DNA of 32,533 nt, from NCBI GenBank assembly GCA_964407525.1, contig CAYOWC010000023.1, forward strand, positions 1 through 32,533, read 5' to 3'. The notes below the pieces were generated by a model. It had not been told where the DNA came from. It saw nothing but the letters and a program-made list of their open reading frames with translations, and made no database searches. Position 1 is the first letter of the stretch. Each line of letters starts with the position of its first letter. The position numbers and the translations under genes were made by a program. This document shows positions 1 to 7,764 of the stretch, in pieces. This stretch comes from DUZB01 sp964407525. Lineage in GTDB: Bacteria; Desulfobacterota; DSM-4660; Desulfatiglandales; Desulfatiglandaceae.

Positions 1-15
1 AATGAGAGGAAATTT

Positions 16-636
16 ATGTCTTTTGATATTACACAGTGGATCGTACGCATCCCCGTGCTGCTGTTTGCCATTACCATTCACGAATATGCCCACGGCTGGG
101 TAGCATACCGGTTAGGGGATCCTACAGCAAAAAATATGGGGAGGCTTTCGTTCAATCCCATAACGCACATTGACCCACTTGGTGCCATATGCCTGTTTCT
201 CCTCAATTTTGGCTGGGCCAAACCCGTACCCATAGATATGAGATATTTCAGAAATATCCGGAGAGACGCTATCCTGGTTTCCCTCGCGGGTCCGGCTGCC
301 AATTTCTGCGTAGCATTATTGGCCGGGATAGTAATCCGACTTATCTACTTTCCATCTCAGCTCTACCAGATGACACTGGTTTATCTTCTCATCATGAATC
401 TCGGCCTTGGCCTTTTCAACTTGATACCACTTCCCCCGCTGGACGGGTCTCATATCCTTGAAAACCTGCTATCGCCATCCGCGGCCATGAAATTCAACCG
501 GTTCAAACGCTACGGTCCCTTCATACTGATCGGCGTTATCATGCTTGATAACTTCGCGCACACCGGAATCTTTAATATGGTGCTTGTCCATCCCATGAAA
601 TATCTTGCCTATCTGTTTTCAGGGATCAATTTTTGA
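16..636 (+). CDS. Site-2 protease family (peptidase M50) membrane protein
   Basis: Predicted intramembrane zinc metalloprotease of 206 residues. The sequence shows the zinc-binding HEYAH motif at residues 22-26 within the first hydrophobic segment, a GWAKPVP motif at 66-72, GPAANF at 92-97, and the second metal-ligand motif NLIPLPPLDG at 135-144, where Asp143 is the likely third ligand. Several further hydrophobic segments fit a polytopic membrane protein. It is short and has no PDZ domain, as in the compact bacterial M50B branch, whose substrates are mostly unknown. The start is supported by an AGAGGAAA ribosome site just upstream. No neighbour on this strand is close enough to form an operon inside the window. 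The family call is secure; the substrate cannot be read from the sequence. Confidence 0.92.
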   Translation: MSFDITQWIVRIPVLLFAITIHEYAHGWVAYRLGDPTAKNMGRLSFNPITHIDPLGAICLFLLNFGWAKPVPIDMRYFRNIRRDAILVSLAGPAANFCVALLAGIVIRLIYFPSQLYQMTLVYLLIMNLGLGLFNLIPLPPLDGSHILENLLSPSAAMKFNRFKRYGPFILIGVIMLDNFAHTGIFNMVLVHPMKYLAYLFSGINF

Positions 637-690
637 TGGTCGTGTGAAACAGTTTGGATTGAACCGCAAAGTCGCGAAGGACGCAAAGCC

Positions 691-810
691 TTTTTCGAAT
701 CGGAACGGACGATTCGAAAAAACAGCCATTATTGTTTCTGTGTGAAACGTAAACATTCTCCGAAATGCCCGAAGGGCTGATTGCTTTATCGAATCGTCCG
801 TTCCGATTCG
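691..810. repeat. Inverted repeat pair of a 21-bp palindrome-bearing unit
   Basis: The unit beginning CGAATCGGAACGGACG (from 696) recurs as its exact 21-base reverse complement at 790-810. The left copy is itself a perfect hairpin with 12-bp arms at 691-702 and 710-721, a 7-nt loop, five T at its 5' end and a run of A at its 3' end. It could act as a terminator for transcription arriving from either side. The pair is bracketed by GCAAAG-type words in inverted orientation, giving a nested structure. Confidence 0.7.
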
Positions 811-964
811 GTAAAAAAACAAAATCTTGGCGTTCTTTGCGTCTTGAGCGAAGCCCCGCTAGCGGGACAAGGGGGCGGTAAACAATCGTGTTAAAGTTTC
901 TTTCTTTATCTGATCCCGCTTTAAAGCGGGAAGACTGTGATCATATGAAACGTCGTTTGCCTCA

Positions 965-1027
965 CAATCACGATTCACAGTTTACAGCAACTGTGAACCG
1001 TAAACAGGAAACCGGAAACCGTGAACC
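965..1027. repeat. Inverted 7-bp-period repeat array
   Basis: The right arm (993-1027) reads GTGAACC, GTAAACA, GGAAACC, GGAAACC, GTGAACC. The left arm (965-985) reads CAATCAC, GATTCAC, AGTTTAC, the same type of unit in reverse complement, with a 7-nt gap between arms. It lies just beyond the rubrerythrin stop codon, so it would be transcribed in that gene's 3' end. Confidence 0.75.
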
Positions 1028-1041
1028 CGTTTTCTCCTTCT

Positions 1042-1515
1042 TTACATCTCAGCCATATATACACTTTCGTATAGTTCTTCCAAACGGGACAGATGGTTTT
1101 CTTCGTCTTTTGCCAGACTCTTATACATCTCACCCATGGGAGCATCTCCACACTGGGAGGCCATACCCGTGTAGAAATCAAAAGCCCGCTTTTCTTCATG
1201 AATCGAATAAATCATGATCTCCTGATCTGTTGAGCTCTCAGTAAGCGGTTTTTCTTCCAGCATCATGGTCAGGTTCATGCTGGGACTTGTGGCGTAGCCG
1301 GCATCGTGAAGAGCAACCGTCTCTTCAAAAAAAGCCTTTTCCAAAATGTACCGATGTTTTAATTCATCGAGGGCTAGATCTTTCAGGAGATCCTTTCCCA
1401 GCTTGTCTTTAACTTTCAGATAGCCCTTTTTGTAAACCTCGAAACTTTTGGATTCCATATCGATGGCCATCTCCAGGGCCGCCTCGCGAGTATAACATAC
1501 CTCTTCCGTTGCCAT
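1042..1515 (-). CDS. Rubrerythrin/ferritin-like diiron protein
   Basis: 157-residue ferritin-like four-helix protein. The diiron ligand pattern is visible: glutamates at 14 and 21 in helix 1, ExxH at 51-54 (DELKHR) in helix 2, glutamates at 107-108 (HEEKRAF) in helix 3 and ExxH at 138-141 (DEENH) in helix 4. The C-terminal rubredoxin domain of classical rubrerythrin is absent, so this is the shorter erythrin form. Family members reduce hydrogen peroxide or handle iron in anaerobes; the specific role here is inferred. The start is well supported by AGGAGG (1522-1527 on the + strand) seven bases before ATG. The gene stands alone between repeat-rich spacers and no terminator was recognised apart from the repeat array after the stop. 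Confidence 0.9.
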   Translation of the reverse strand: MATEEVCYTREAALEMAIDMESKSFEVYKKGYLKVKDKLGKDLLKDLALDELKHRYILEKAFFEETVALHDAGYATSPSMNLTMMLEEKPLTESSTDQEIMIYSIHEEKRAFDFYTGMASQCGDAPMGEMYKSLAKDEENHLSRLEELYESVYMAEM

Positions 1516-1700
1516 AAATAACCTCCTGGTCTCTAATTAAATTTTAATATGCCATCTTAACCAACTGTTCCGGCAATTTCTACCTTTTTCCAACATGAAT
1601 TCATATTTTCGAAACATTCTGTAAAAATCCAGGTCCAGAGGGCCCGGCTTTACCATAAGCCCAGAGGGAATGACCTACTGAAAACCGATGGGTGAGGCTT

Positions 1701-1898
1701 AGGTGTCAGGTGTCAGGTGTCAGGTTCAGTAAAAACAAGTACTGGACCACCCTGGGCTCGGTCTCAGTAACGATATAGAAAACTAAGCATCTGCCAAATT
1801 TTAGCGATTCACGACGGGTTTCAGCACTCAACGGGTGCCCTTCTGACACCTGACACCTGATACCTGATACCTGATACCTGATACCTGATACCTGATAA
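1701..1898. repeat. Paired inverted 7-bp repeat arrays with 114-bp spacer
   Basis: The left arm (1701-1728) is AGGTGTC repeated three times plus a degenerate fourth unit. The right arm (1843-1898) is eight units, CTGACAC twice, CTGATAC five times and CTGATAA, the reverse complement of the left word with a T/C drift. Neighbouring units are nearly identical, which suggests recent expansion by slippage. Confidence 0.9.
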
Positions 1899-2001
1899 CA
1901 AGCAATAAATCGTTCAGATGGCAAAGCCACTGAACTCTGACCTTGCCCAAAGGGCAAGGGTTTTCATGTTGGACTAAAACTATGGATCGTTTAGTTCACC
2001 C

Positions 2002-2029
2002 TTGACCCCTGAGTAAATCTGTGAATAAT
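2002..2029 (+). promoter_or_regulatory. Probable sigma-70 promoter of glmS
   Basis: TTGACC at 2002-2007 and AATAAT at 2024-2029 are separated by 16 bp, each matching five of six consensus bases. Transcription would start near 2036, giving a leader of about 45 nt. The ribosome site AGGGAG (2068-2073) lies 8 nt before the glmS ATG. Confidence 0.55.
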
Positions 2030-2081
2030 AGAGATACTTTCATGGCTGTCGAAAATGTTGAGTACCTAGGGAGTTTTATTT

Positions 2082-3908
2082 ATGTGTGGTATTGTCTGTT
2101 ATATTGGGGACAGGGATTCAAAACCTATCCTTCTTGAAGGATTGAAAAGACTTGAATATCGGGGCTACGATTCCGCTGGAGTGGCTATTCAAGATGACAA
2201 AACTATTGTATGGTCGCGGGCTGTCGGAAAGATCGCCGAGCTTGAAACTAAGATTGGCAACCGGAAAATAAAAGGCATGACCGGCATTGCCCATACGCGA
2301 TGGGCGACCCATGGTGAACCTTCGGAAGCGAATGCGCACCCTCAGTGCGATCAGGACGGAGACGTATTTGTCGTCCACAACGGAATCATTGAGAACTACC
2401 ATACCATTAAAAAAACCCTTGAGAAAAAAGGAATCATTTTCAGGTCTGAGACGGATACGGAAGTCCTTGCGCAGCTGATAGCGATCAATTTTGAGGGCAA
2501 CCTTGGAGATGCGGTACGGAAAACCATGTCGCAGGTGGAAGGAACCTTCGGGATTGGGGTTATCCATAGAGACACCCCGGGCCAGATCGTGGTGGCCAGG
2601 AGGGGAAGCCCCCTGATTATCGGGGTAAGCGATCATGGTAACTTTGTAGCCTCCGACGTGTCCGCCATGATGGGGTATACAAATCAAGTAGTTCATCTTC
2701 GGGACAATGAACTGGCAGTTATTACCAATGATGGTTTTTCCATTTCGACGGCCCAGGCCACCATGGTGGAACGAGGGTGCGAAACAGTGGAATGGAGTCT
2801 TGAGGATGTGAATCTGAATGGTTTCCCTCATTTCATGCTCAAGGAAATCTTTGAACAGCCTGAGACCGTCAGGAATGCCATACGGGGCAGGCTTGAGCCC
2901 GGAGAAGGGGTCCCTAAATTAGGCGGAATCATCCCCGTGTGGGAAAAACTTAAGGAATGCAGGCACATGGTCCTTCTGGCCTGCGGGACTTCCTATTATG
3001 CGGCTTGCGTGGGCCGGTATATCTTCGAAAAGCTGACCGATGTGGATGTGGAGGTCGAACTTGCATCGGAATTCAGGTACAGAAAGCTTAACTTCCCTCC
3101 TAATACATTTATTGTGGCCATAAGCCAGTCGGGAGAAACAGCTGACACCCTTGCGGCCATGCGGGAAGCAAAACGAAAGGGAGCATCCCTTTTAGGGATC
3201 GTCAATGTGGTGGGCAGTTCGATTGCAAGAGAAACAGATGCTGGGATCTATAATCACGCGGGCCCGGAAATCGGTGTTGCCTCCACGAAAAATTTTGTTT
3301 CCCAACTCACCACCTTGATCCTTCTGGCATTGCTGTTGGGTCGCCATCAACATCTTTCTCTTACGGAAGGGATTCAGGCTATTCGGGGACTTGAGGCGCT
3401 GCCGGACCTGGTCAGCAGGGTACTGGCAAAGGCAAACCACATTGAGGCCATTGCTGAAAAATACTGCATGTGTAAAAACTGGCTTTTTCTTGGACGAAAA
3501 TACAATTTCCCTATTGCCATGGAAGGGGCATTAAAGCTCAAAGAGGTGTCTTATATTCATGCCGAAGGGTATGCCGCAGGGGAGATGAAACACGGTCCTA
3601 TCGCGCTGATTAATCCGGAAATGCCCACGGTAGCCATTATCCCCATGGATGAGATGTATGAAAAGATGGCGAGTAATATCCACGAGATCAAGAGCAGGAA
3701 AGGCCCCGTCATCGCCATCGTGACAGAAGGAGATCTTAAGATCAAGGAGTTGGTGGATGATTTTGTTGAAATCCCCGCCGCGCTCGATTTCTTAAACCCG
3801 ATCCTCGCTGTCGTTGTCTGCCAGCTCCTGGCATACTATTGTGCAAAGATGTTGAACCGCGATATCGACAAACCCCGGAATCTTGCAAAAAGCGTAACAG
3901 TGGAATAG
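2082..3908 (+). CDS. glmS: Glutamine-fructose-6-phosphate aminotransferase (isomerizing)
   Basis: Makes glucosamine-6-phosphate from fructose-6-phosphate and glutamine, the entry step to UDP-N-acetylglucosamine for peptidoglycan and lipopolysaccharide. The 608-residue length matches the family. The N-terminus MCGIVCYIGD carries the nucleophilic Cys2 of the class II glutaminase domain (about 1-240). Two SIS sugar-isomerase domains follow (about 285-430 and 455-595), with LLACGTSYYA and SQSGETADT motifs of the sugar-phosphate site. The conserved C-terminal tail DKPRNLAKSVTVE closes the active site. The ATG is fixed by the obligatory Cys2. It is transcribed alone from the promoter at 2002-2029 and is followed by a repeat array, not by an operon partner. 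No anomalies seen. Confidence 0.98.
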   Translation: MCGIVCYIGDRDSKPILLEGLKRLEYRGYDSAGVAIQDDKTIVWSRAVGKIAELETKIGNRKIKGMTGIAHTRWATHGEPSEANAHPQCDQDGDVFVVHNGIIENYHTIKKTLEKKGIIFRSETDTEVLAQLIAINFEGNLGDAVRKTMSQVEGTFGIGVIHRDTPGQIVVARRGSPLIIGVSDHGNFVASDVSAMMGYTNQVVHLRDNELAVITNDGFSISTAQATMVERGCETVEWSLEDVNLNGFPHFMLKEIFEQPETVRNAIRGRLEPGEGVPKLGGIIPVWEKLKECRHMVLLACGTSYYAACVGRYIFEKLTDVDVEVELASEFRYRKLNFPPNTFIVAISQSGETADTLAAMREAKRKGASLLGIVNVVGSSIARETDAGIYNHAGPEIGVASTKNFVSQLTTLILLALLLGRHQHLSLTEGIQAIRGLEALPDLVSRVLAKANHIEAIAEKYCMCKNWLFLGRKYNFPIAMEGALKLKEVSYIHAEGYAAGEMKHGPIALINPEMPTVAIIPMDEMYEKMASNIHEIKSRKGPVIAIVTEGDLKIKELVDDFVEIPAALDFLNPILAVVVCQLLAYYCAKMLNRDIDKPRNLAKSVTVE

Positions 3909-3929
3909 ATGATACGTTAAAATAGAATA

Positions 3930-4097
3930 CAGAAGGCAGAAGACAGAAGACAGAAGACAGTCTCGCACCATCGGGATTCCCTCAAAACCCTATAAAAAAT
4001 CCAATATTTTTCTTTGGATCTAGGTTTTATCGTTACGAAGAGATTACCGCACTTTGCATACTGCTTTCTGCCTACTGCATACTGCTTTCTGCCTGCG
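3930..4097. repeat. Paired inverted 7-bp repeat arrays between glmS and glnA
   Basis: The left arm (3930-3960) reads CAGAAGG, then CAGAAGA three times. The right arm (4056-4097) reads GCATACT, GCTTTCT, GCCTACT, GCATACT, GCTTTCT, GCCTGCG, the complementary type of word with an inner 21-bp super-repeat. The 95-bp spacer is AT-rich and has no recognised function. The array lies 20 bp after the glmS stop. The rest of the 3909-4330 gap holds the glnA promoter. Confidence 0.88.
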
Positions 4098-4235
4098 CAC
4101 CCCCACTTAGTTACTACAATTTTGTATTTCAAACGGCCACGATAACACAAAAGCGTAGGGGCAATCCGCTTCTTTTTCTTCCCGATAGGTAGTATCCCTT
4201 TGATATTAAAGGCTTTTTTGTATTTCTTTCGGTTC

Positions 4236-4251
4236 TGGCATCAAGGTTGCA
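4236..4251 (+). promoter_or_regulatory. Sigma-54 (-24/-12) promoter of glnA
   Basis: TGGCATCAAGGTTGCA matches the RpoN consensus, with the invariant GG (4237-4238) and GC (4249-4250) exactly 10 bp apart. Transcription should start near 4262, leaving about 70 nt before the glnA ATG at 4331. This implies activation by an NtrC-type enhancer-binding protein under nitrogen limitation. I did not find a clear enhancer palindrome in the 130 bp upstream. Confidence 0.8.
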
Positions 4252-4330
4252 TTGTAGTGTAGCACAAATTGAACAAATTCAGAGCTTTCATGAAAACTGT
4301 TTATTTTTTTTAAAAAGGGAGGGTATTAGT

Positions 4331-5674
4331 ATGGAAAGTAAGGTTGCTGGATGCAAGACAGCGGAAGATGTAAGAAAAATCGTCAAGGACATGGATATCA
4401 GTTTTGTCCAGTACTGGTTTACCGACGTGCTGGGTGTTCTGAAAAGCTTTGCCATCACACCTTCGGAGCTTGAAGAGGGTCTGACGGAAGGCATGGGGTT
4501 TGACGGGTCCTCCATAGAAGGTTTTGCGAGGATTCATGAGAGTGATATGATCGCGATGCCCGATCCCACCACGTTACAGCTGGTTCCCTGGAGGAGCGGA
4601 GAACGTCCGGTGGCCCGCATGTTTTGTGATGTATTGAATCCAGATGGAACCCCTTATGAGGGGGACCCCAGGTATGTCTACAAAAGGCTCCTTAAAAAAG
4701 TGGCGGATCAGGGATACACATTCTATGTGGGTCCCGAGCTTGAATATTTCTATTTCAAGAATGAAAAGTGCACGGAAGTCCTTGATAGAGGAGGATATTT
4801 TGATTCCAGGCCGCTGGATATGGGAGGGAATCTGAGAAGGGAAACCATTTTTGCACTCCAGGATATGGGCATCCAGGTTGAATACAGTCACCATGAGGTG
4901 GCCCCAAGCCAGCATGAAATTGACCTTCGCTATGATGAAGGGCTAAAAATGGCTGACAAAACCATGACATACCGTCTCGTTGTCAAAGAGATTGCCCGGC
5001 AGAACGGGGCTTATGCCACATTCATGCCCAAACCTATCTTTGGAGAGAATGGAAGTGGCATGCACGTCCACCAATCCCTTTTTAAAGGGAGCAAGAACTC
5101 CTTCTACGATCCCGATGATGAATACAATCTCTCTGATACAGCCAAACACTATATTGCCGGATTGATGCGCCATGCTCCCGAAATTGCAGCAGTGACCAAT
5201 CAGTGGGTGAATTCTTACAAACGTCTCGTGCCCGGATATGAGGCCCCAGTGTATGTTTCATGGGCAAGGAGAAACCGATCCGCCATGGTCAGGGTCCCCA
5301 TGTATAAACCAGGGAAAGAGACTGCGACACGTGCTGAGTTGAGATGTCCGGATCCTGCATGCAACCCATACCTTGCTTTTGCAGTGATGCTGGGGGCGGG
5401 AATGGAAGGAATCGAGAAGAAATACGAATTGCCGGCGCCTATTGAAGAAGATATCTTTGAAATGAATCCGGCGGAACGGAAGGCCCACGGAATTACCGAC
5501 CTGCCGGGGAATCTCTATGCCGCAATTCTTGAGACGGAGAAAAGCGAACTGGTAAGGAAAATCCTCGGTGAACACGTGTTTGAAAAATTCCTGGAGAACA
5601 AAAAGATCGAGTGGGATCAATATCGAACGCACGTCAGCCAGTTTGAGCTGGATAAGTATTTATCAGTCCTCTAA
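4331..5674 (+). CDS. glnA: Glutamine synthetase, type I
   Basis: Condenses ammonia and glutamate to glutamine with ATP. From ATG 4331 the protein has 447 residues. An in-frame upstream ATG at 4247 lies inside the sigma-54 promoter, so it is rejected; the chosen start has a strong AGGGAGGGT ribosome site. Motifs visible in order are GFDGSSIEGF, GPELEYFYF (metal ligands), GSGMHVHQSLF (ATP site), the arginine-rich NRSAMVRVP, and ATRAELRCPDPACNPYLAF. The length and the short segment before NLYAAI fit the GSI-alpha type, which lacks the adenylylation loop. Control is therefore probably transcriptional (sigma-54) plus feedback rather than by covalent AMP. The gene is monocistronic, with a hairpin at 5700-5723 behind it. 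Confidence 0.97.
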   Translation: MESKVAGCKTAEDVRKIVKDMDISFVQYWFTDVLGVLKSFAITPSELEEGLTEGMGFDGSSIEGFARIHESDMIAMPDPTTLQLVPWRSGERPVARMFCDVLNPDGTPYEGDPRYVYKRLLKKVADQGYTFYVGPELEYFYFKNEKCTEVLDRGGYFDSRPLDMGGNLRRETIFALQDMGIQVEYSHHEVAPSQHEIDLRYDEGLKMADKTMTYRLVVKEIARQNGAYATFMPKPIFGENGSGMHVHQSLFKGSKNSFYDPDDEYNLSDTAKHYIAGLMRHAPEIAAVTNQWVNSYKRLVPGYEAPVYVSWARRNRSAMVRVPMYKPGKETATRAELRCPDPACNPYLAFAVMLGAGMEGIEKKYELPAPIEEDIFEMNPAERKAHGITDLPGNLYAAILETEKSELVRKILGEHVFEKFLENKKIEWDQYRTHVSQFELDKYLSVL

Positions 5675-5699
5675 TATATCTATAAAAAAATGTACGGAG

Positions 5700-5723
5700 A
5701 AGAGCGGCCTCAGGGCCGCTCTT
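5700..5723 (+). terminator. Hairpin after glnA, possible terminator
   Basis: A perfect 10-bp GC-rich stem (AAGAGCGGCC with GGCCGCTCTT) and a TCAG loop lie 25 nt after the glnA stop. Only a weak pyrimidine run (CTTCCTGTGT) follows, while seven A precede it, so it may work better for the opposite strand or protect the 3' end. Confidence 0.5.
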
Positions 5724-5933
5724 CCTGTGTCGGGCACTTGGACGCGCCATCCCCCCACATCCGCCTAAATTCACGCCGGCAACAACCCTGGGTACTGATT
5801 GAGCCCGAACGTCAATGACATAGTTCTAATCGGCTTGAAAATCGTCACGACCTCTGGTACGGTTGACTTCCTCTTGGTTCACGGTTCAATATTTCCTGCT
5901 GCAATGGAAAACTCCAAAATAAGGACTCCGTAC

Positions 5934-7268
5934 ATGCGGAAAACTTTTTTAGACCCTTTTTCTACAGGGGCTACCACCTACGAACAAATAGGTGACGGTC
6001 GAAATGACAATAAGAAATGTCTTCGGGCTTTATGTTGTCGCCGGTTTTATATCGTTGCCATAACGATTCTTTTCTCACAGGCTCTTTTCGCCTGCACTAT
6101 TTCCAATGTTCCGGAGAACATGGATAATAGTCTTGTGAGCCATGAGGACCCGATTTTTGACAAGCGTTTTGATGAATTGTCCTTCAAGGATATTGATCTT
6201 GAAAAATTGTGGAAAGAGAAAATCTACCCGTACAGTCGGGAAGGAATCGTGATCCATCAGTATACATTTGCAAACATTGCCGATGCGGCAAAAGATGGAG
6301 TTGTGAATATCTATACCCGCCGGATTGAAGAAAAAAAGGCCCAGTTCGGAATTTCCCCCAACGACATCCTGCCCATAAGGATCCCGATCCTTTCGAATAT
6401 TTTCGACATCATCCCTTTCAAAGTTCCCATCCCCTACCGATCTGAGGGATTCAGCCTCGGTTCAGGTTTCATTATCAATGAACACGGATATATCCTGACA
6501 AATGCACACGTAATCCACAATGCCACGGACATCAAAGTGGTACTGGCTAAGTCAAGAAGAGAGTATCCTGCAAAAATCATCGGATCGGATCGAATGACCG
6601 ATACGGCACTCCTGAAGATAGAACCGGACCATTTCCTGACAGCCCTCCCCCTGGGCAGCTCTGACGACCTCAAGATCGGAGAGATAGTCCTTGCCATTGG
6701 AAATCCCCTTGGCCTTCAGCACTCGGTCACTTCAGGAATCATAAGTGCCAAAGGAAGAATTGCCCCTGAACTGAACGATCAGCTCGTCGGCTTTCTTCAA
6801 ACTGATTCGGCCATTAATCCGGGCAGTAGCGGCGGCCCCCTGTTGAACCTGTACGGAGCAGTCGTAGGAATCAACACAGCCGTTATCTCACAGGCCCAGT
6901 CCATCGGCTTTGCCATACCGATCGATACCGTCAAAGAAGTTATGTCCATGCTGGTCCTGAATGAAACAGAGAGGGGTTGGTTAGGCATTACAGCAGTCCC
7001 TCTGACACTGGAAAAGGCAGCCGAAATGCTCTACCCTGATGAATGGGGCATCCTGGTAGTAGAAGTTGAAAAAGGAAGCCCGGCAGAGAAAGCGGGAATC
7101 AAGCCAGATGACATCATAGTTGAATTGGATAAACGCTCCCTGAAAAGCTTTCTACTGTTTCGAAGGAAACTCCTGGGCATGGCTCCGGGATATACGATGC
7201 ATCTAACCATTTACAGGAACGGCGCCAAAATTGAAGTATCGAGTACGCTCGGGAGAAAAAAACAATAA
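5934..7268 (+). CDS. DegP/HtrA-like serine protease, PDZ, probable lipoprotein
   Basis: Envelope quality-control protease. From the start chosen at 5934 the protein has 444 residues: a hydrophobic segment at about 38-53 ends in LFAC, a lipobox with Cys54, after an unusually long polar N-terminus. A trypsin-like domain follows with the triad His192 (TNAHVIH), Asp223 (MTDTALLKIE) and Ser299 (NPGSSGGPL), then a single PDZ domain (about 345-440). An in-frame start at 5799 is possible, but ATG 5934 has an AAGGA site 8 nt upstream. One PDZ resembles DegS/HhoB more than DegP, and the predicted lipid anchor is less usual. About 130 residues of unknown character lie between the anchor and the protease core. 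It stands alone. Confidence 0.9.
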   Translation: MRKTFLDPFSTGATTYEQIGDGRNDNKKCLRALCCRRFYIVAITILFSQALFACTISNVPENMDNSLVSHEDPIFDKRFDELSFKDIDLEKLWKEKIYPYSREGIVIHQYTFANIADAAKDGVVNIYTRRIEEKKAQFGISPNDILPIRIPILSNIFDIIPFKVPIPYRSEGFSLGSGFIINEHGYILTNAHVIHNATDIKVVLAKSRREYPAKIIGSDRMTDTALLKIEPDHFLTALPLGSSDDLKIGEIVLAIGNPLGLQHSVTSGIISAKGRIAPELNDQLVGFLQTDSAINPGSSGGPLLNLYGAVVGINTAVISQAQSIGFAIPIDTVKEVMSMLVLNETERGWLGITAVPLTLEKAAEMLYPDEWGILVVEVEKGSPAEKAGIKPDDIIVELDKRSLKSFLLFRRKLLGMAPGYTMHLTIYRNGAKIEVSSTLGRKKQ

Positions 7269-7337
7269 CTGGTCCCCGGTTACAAGAAAGCGCGATACGG
7301 GCTTGGTACTAACATCGGCCATTAGAGCCGTTTTCTT

Positions 7338-7421
7338 ACTCCTAATCTTAATCGTAATTCTAATCGAATAGCCCTGAAATAGGTTAAAAGGAGTATGATT
7401 ATGATTAAGATTAGGATTATG
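7338..7421. repeat. Inverted repeat with 6-bp internal period
   Basis: The left arm repeats TAATCN about every six bases (7341-7366) and the right arm repeats its complement GATTAN (7391-7421). An 18-nt stretch at 7341-7358 pairs with 7398-7415 with one mismatch, across a 39-nt loop. It follows the protease gene by 70 bp and could fold in its mRNA tail. Confidence 0.8.
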
Positions 7422-7534
7422 AACTGCAGAACGAATTTTCGGATAATCGTATCAAGTGGGCGAAGTTAGAACCAAGCCCCACGATACCCTTGACAATTGG
7501 AAGCAGAAAGGAACAAAATAAGATGGGACCTAAA

Positions 7535-7693
7535 AGCTGCAATTAGCACTTAGCGGTTACATAGCTCTATGAAATAAATCTTTTGCGAAAAAACGGCGCT
7601 GCATCAAAAAGTGAAAGTTGAAATACAGAAAAAACCAATCTAAACTGCTTACATCATTAAGCTAACGGCTAATAGCTCAAAAGCTGATTGCTG
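7535..7693. repeat. Paired inverted 7-bp arrays with TTAGC words
   Basis: The left arm (about 7535-7562) includes TTAGCAC and TTAGCGG. The right arm (about 7659-7693), read on the other strand, gives CAGCAAT, CAGCTTT, TGAGCTA, TTAGCCG, TTAGCTT. The units are more diverged than in the 1701-1898 array. A related single array lies at 10868-10895. Confidence 0.65.
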
Positions 7694-7764
7694 TTTTTAG
7701 GTTGGATGCAGTTCATTCCATGGCAGGAAATGCCTTCAAATAAAAACTTAAAAAAAGGTAACCG

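Larger units (their letters stand above)
637..1041. other. Intergenic region with repeats, no gene seen
   Basis: No convincing coding frame lies in these 405 bases. The region holds an inverted repeat pair (691-810), outer arms rich in GCAAAG and CTTTGCG words (about 663-690 and 826-850), two short perfect palindromes (CCCGCTAGCGGG near 856 and CCCGCTTTAAAGCGGG near 916), and a paired 7-bp repeat array (965-1027). Confidence 0.7.
1516..2081. other. Intergenic region upstream of glmS, no gene seen
   Basis: 566 bases between divergent rubrerythrin and glmS without a credible gene. They contain the paired 7-bp repeat array at 1701-1898 and a good promoter for glmS at 2002-2029. Nothing resembling a glmS ribozyme was recognised. 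Confidence 0.6.
7269..7764. other. Intergenic region with two repeat structures, no gene seen
   Basis: 496 bases between the protease and the HPr-fusion operon. I see no coding frame. The region holds a 6-bp-period inverted repeat (7338-7421) and a 7-bp-period inverted pair (7535-7693). A promoter for the downstream operon must lie here but none stands out. Confidence 0.6.

Noticed and set aside
1701..1898. CRISPR array
   Set aside because: The units are 7 bp in direct tandem without unique spacers; no cas genes are near.
1957..2081. glmS ribozyme
   Set aside because: No pseudoknot core or cleavage-site context was recognised, and the leader from the predicted promoter is only about 45 nt.
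2118..2831. Long minus-strand frame inside glmS (237 codons)
   Set aside because: It lies wholly within a clear glmS and its product has no recognisable motif; it is a shadow of codon bias.
4247..4330. Upstream ATG extending glnA by 28 codons
   Set aside because: It would start inside the sigma-54 promoter, before the predicted transcription start.
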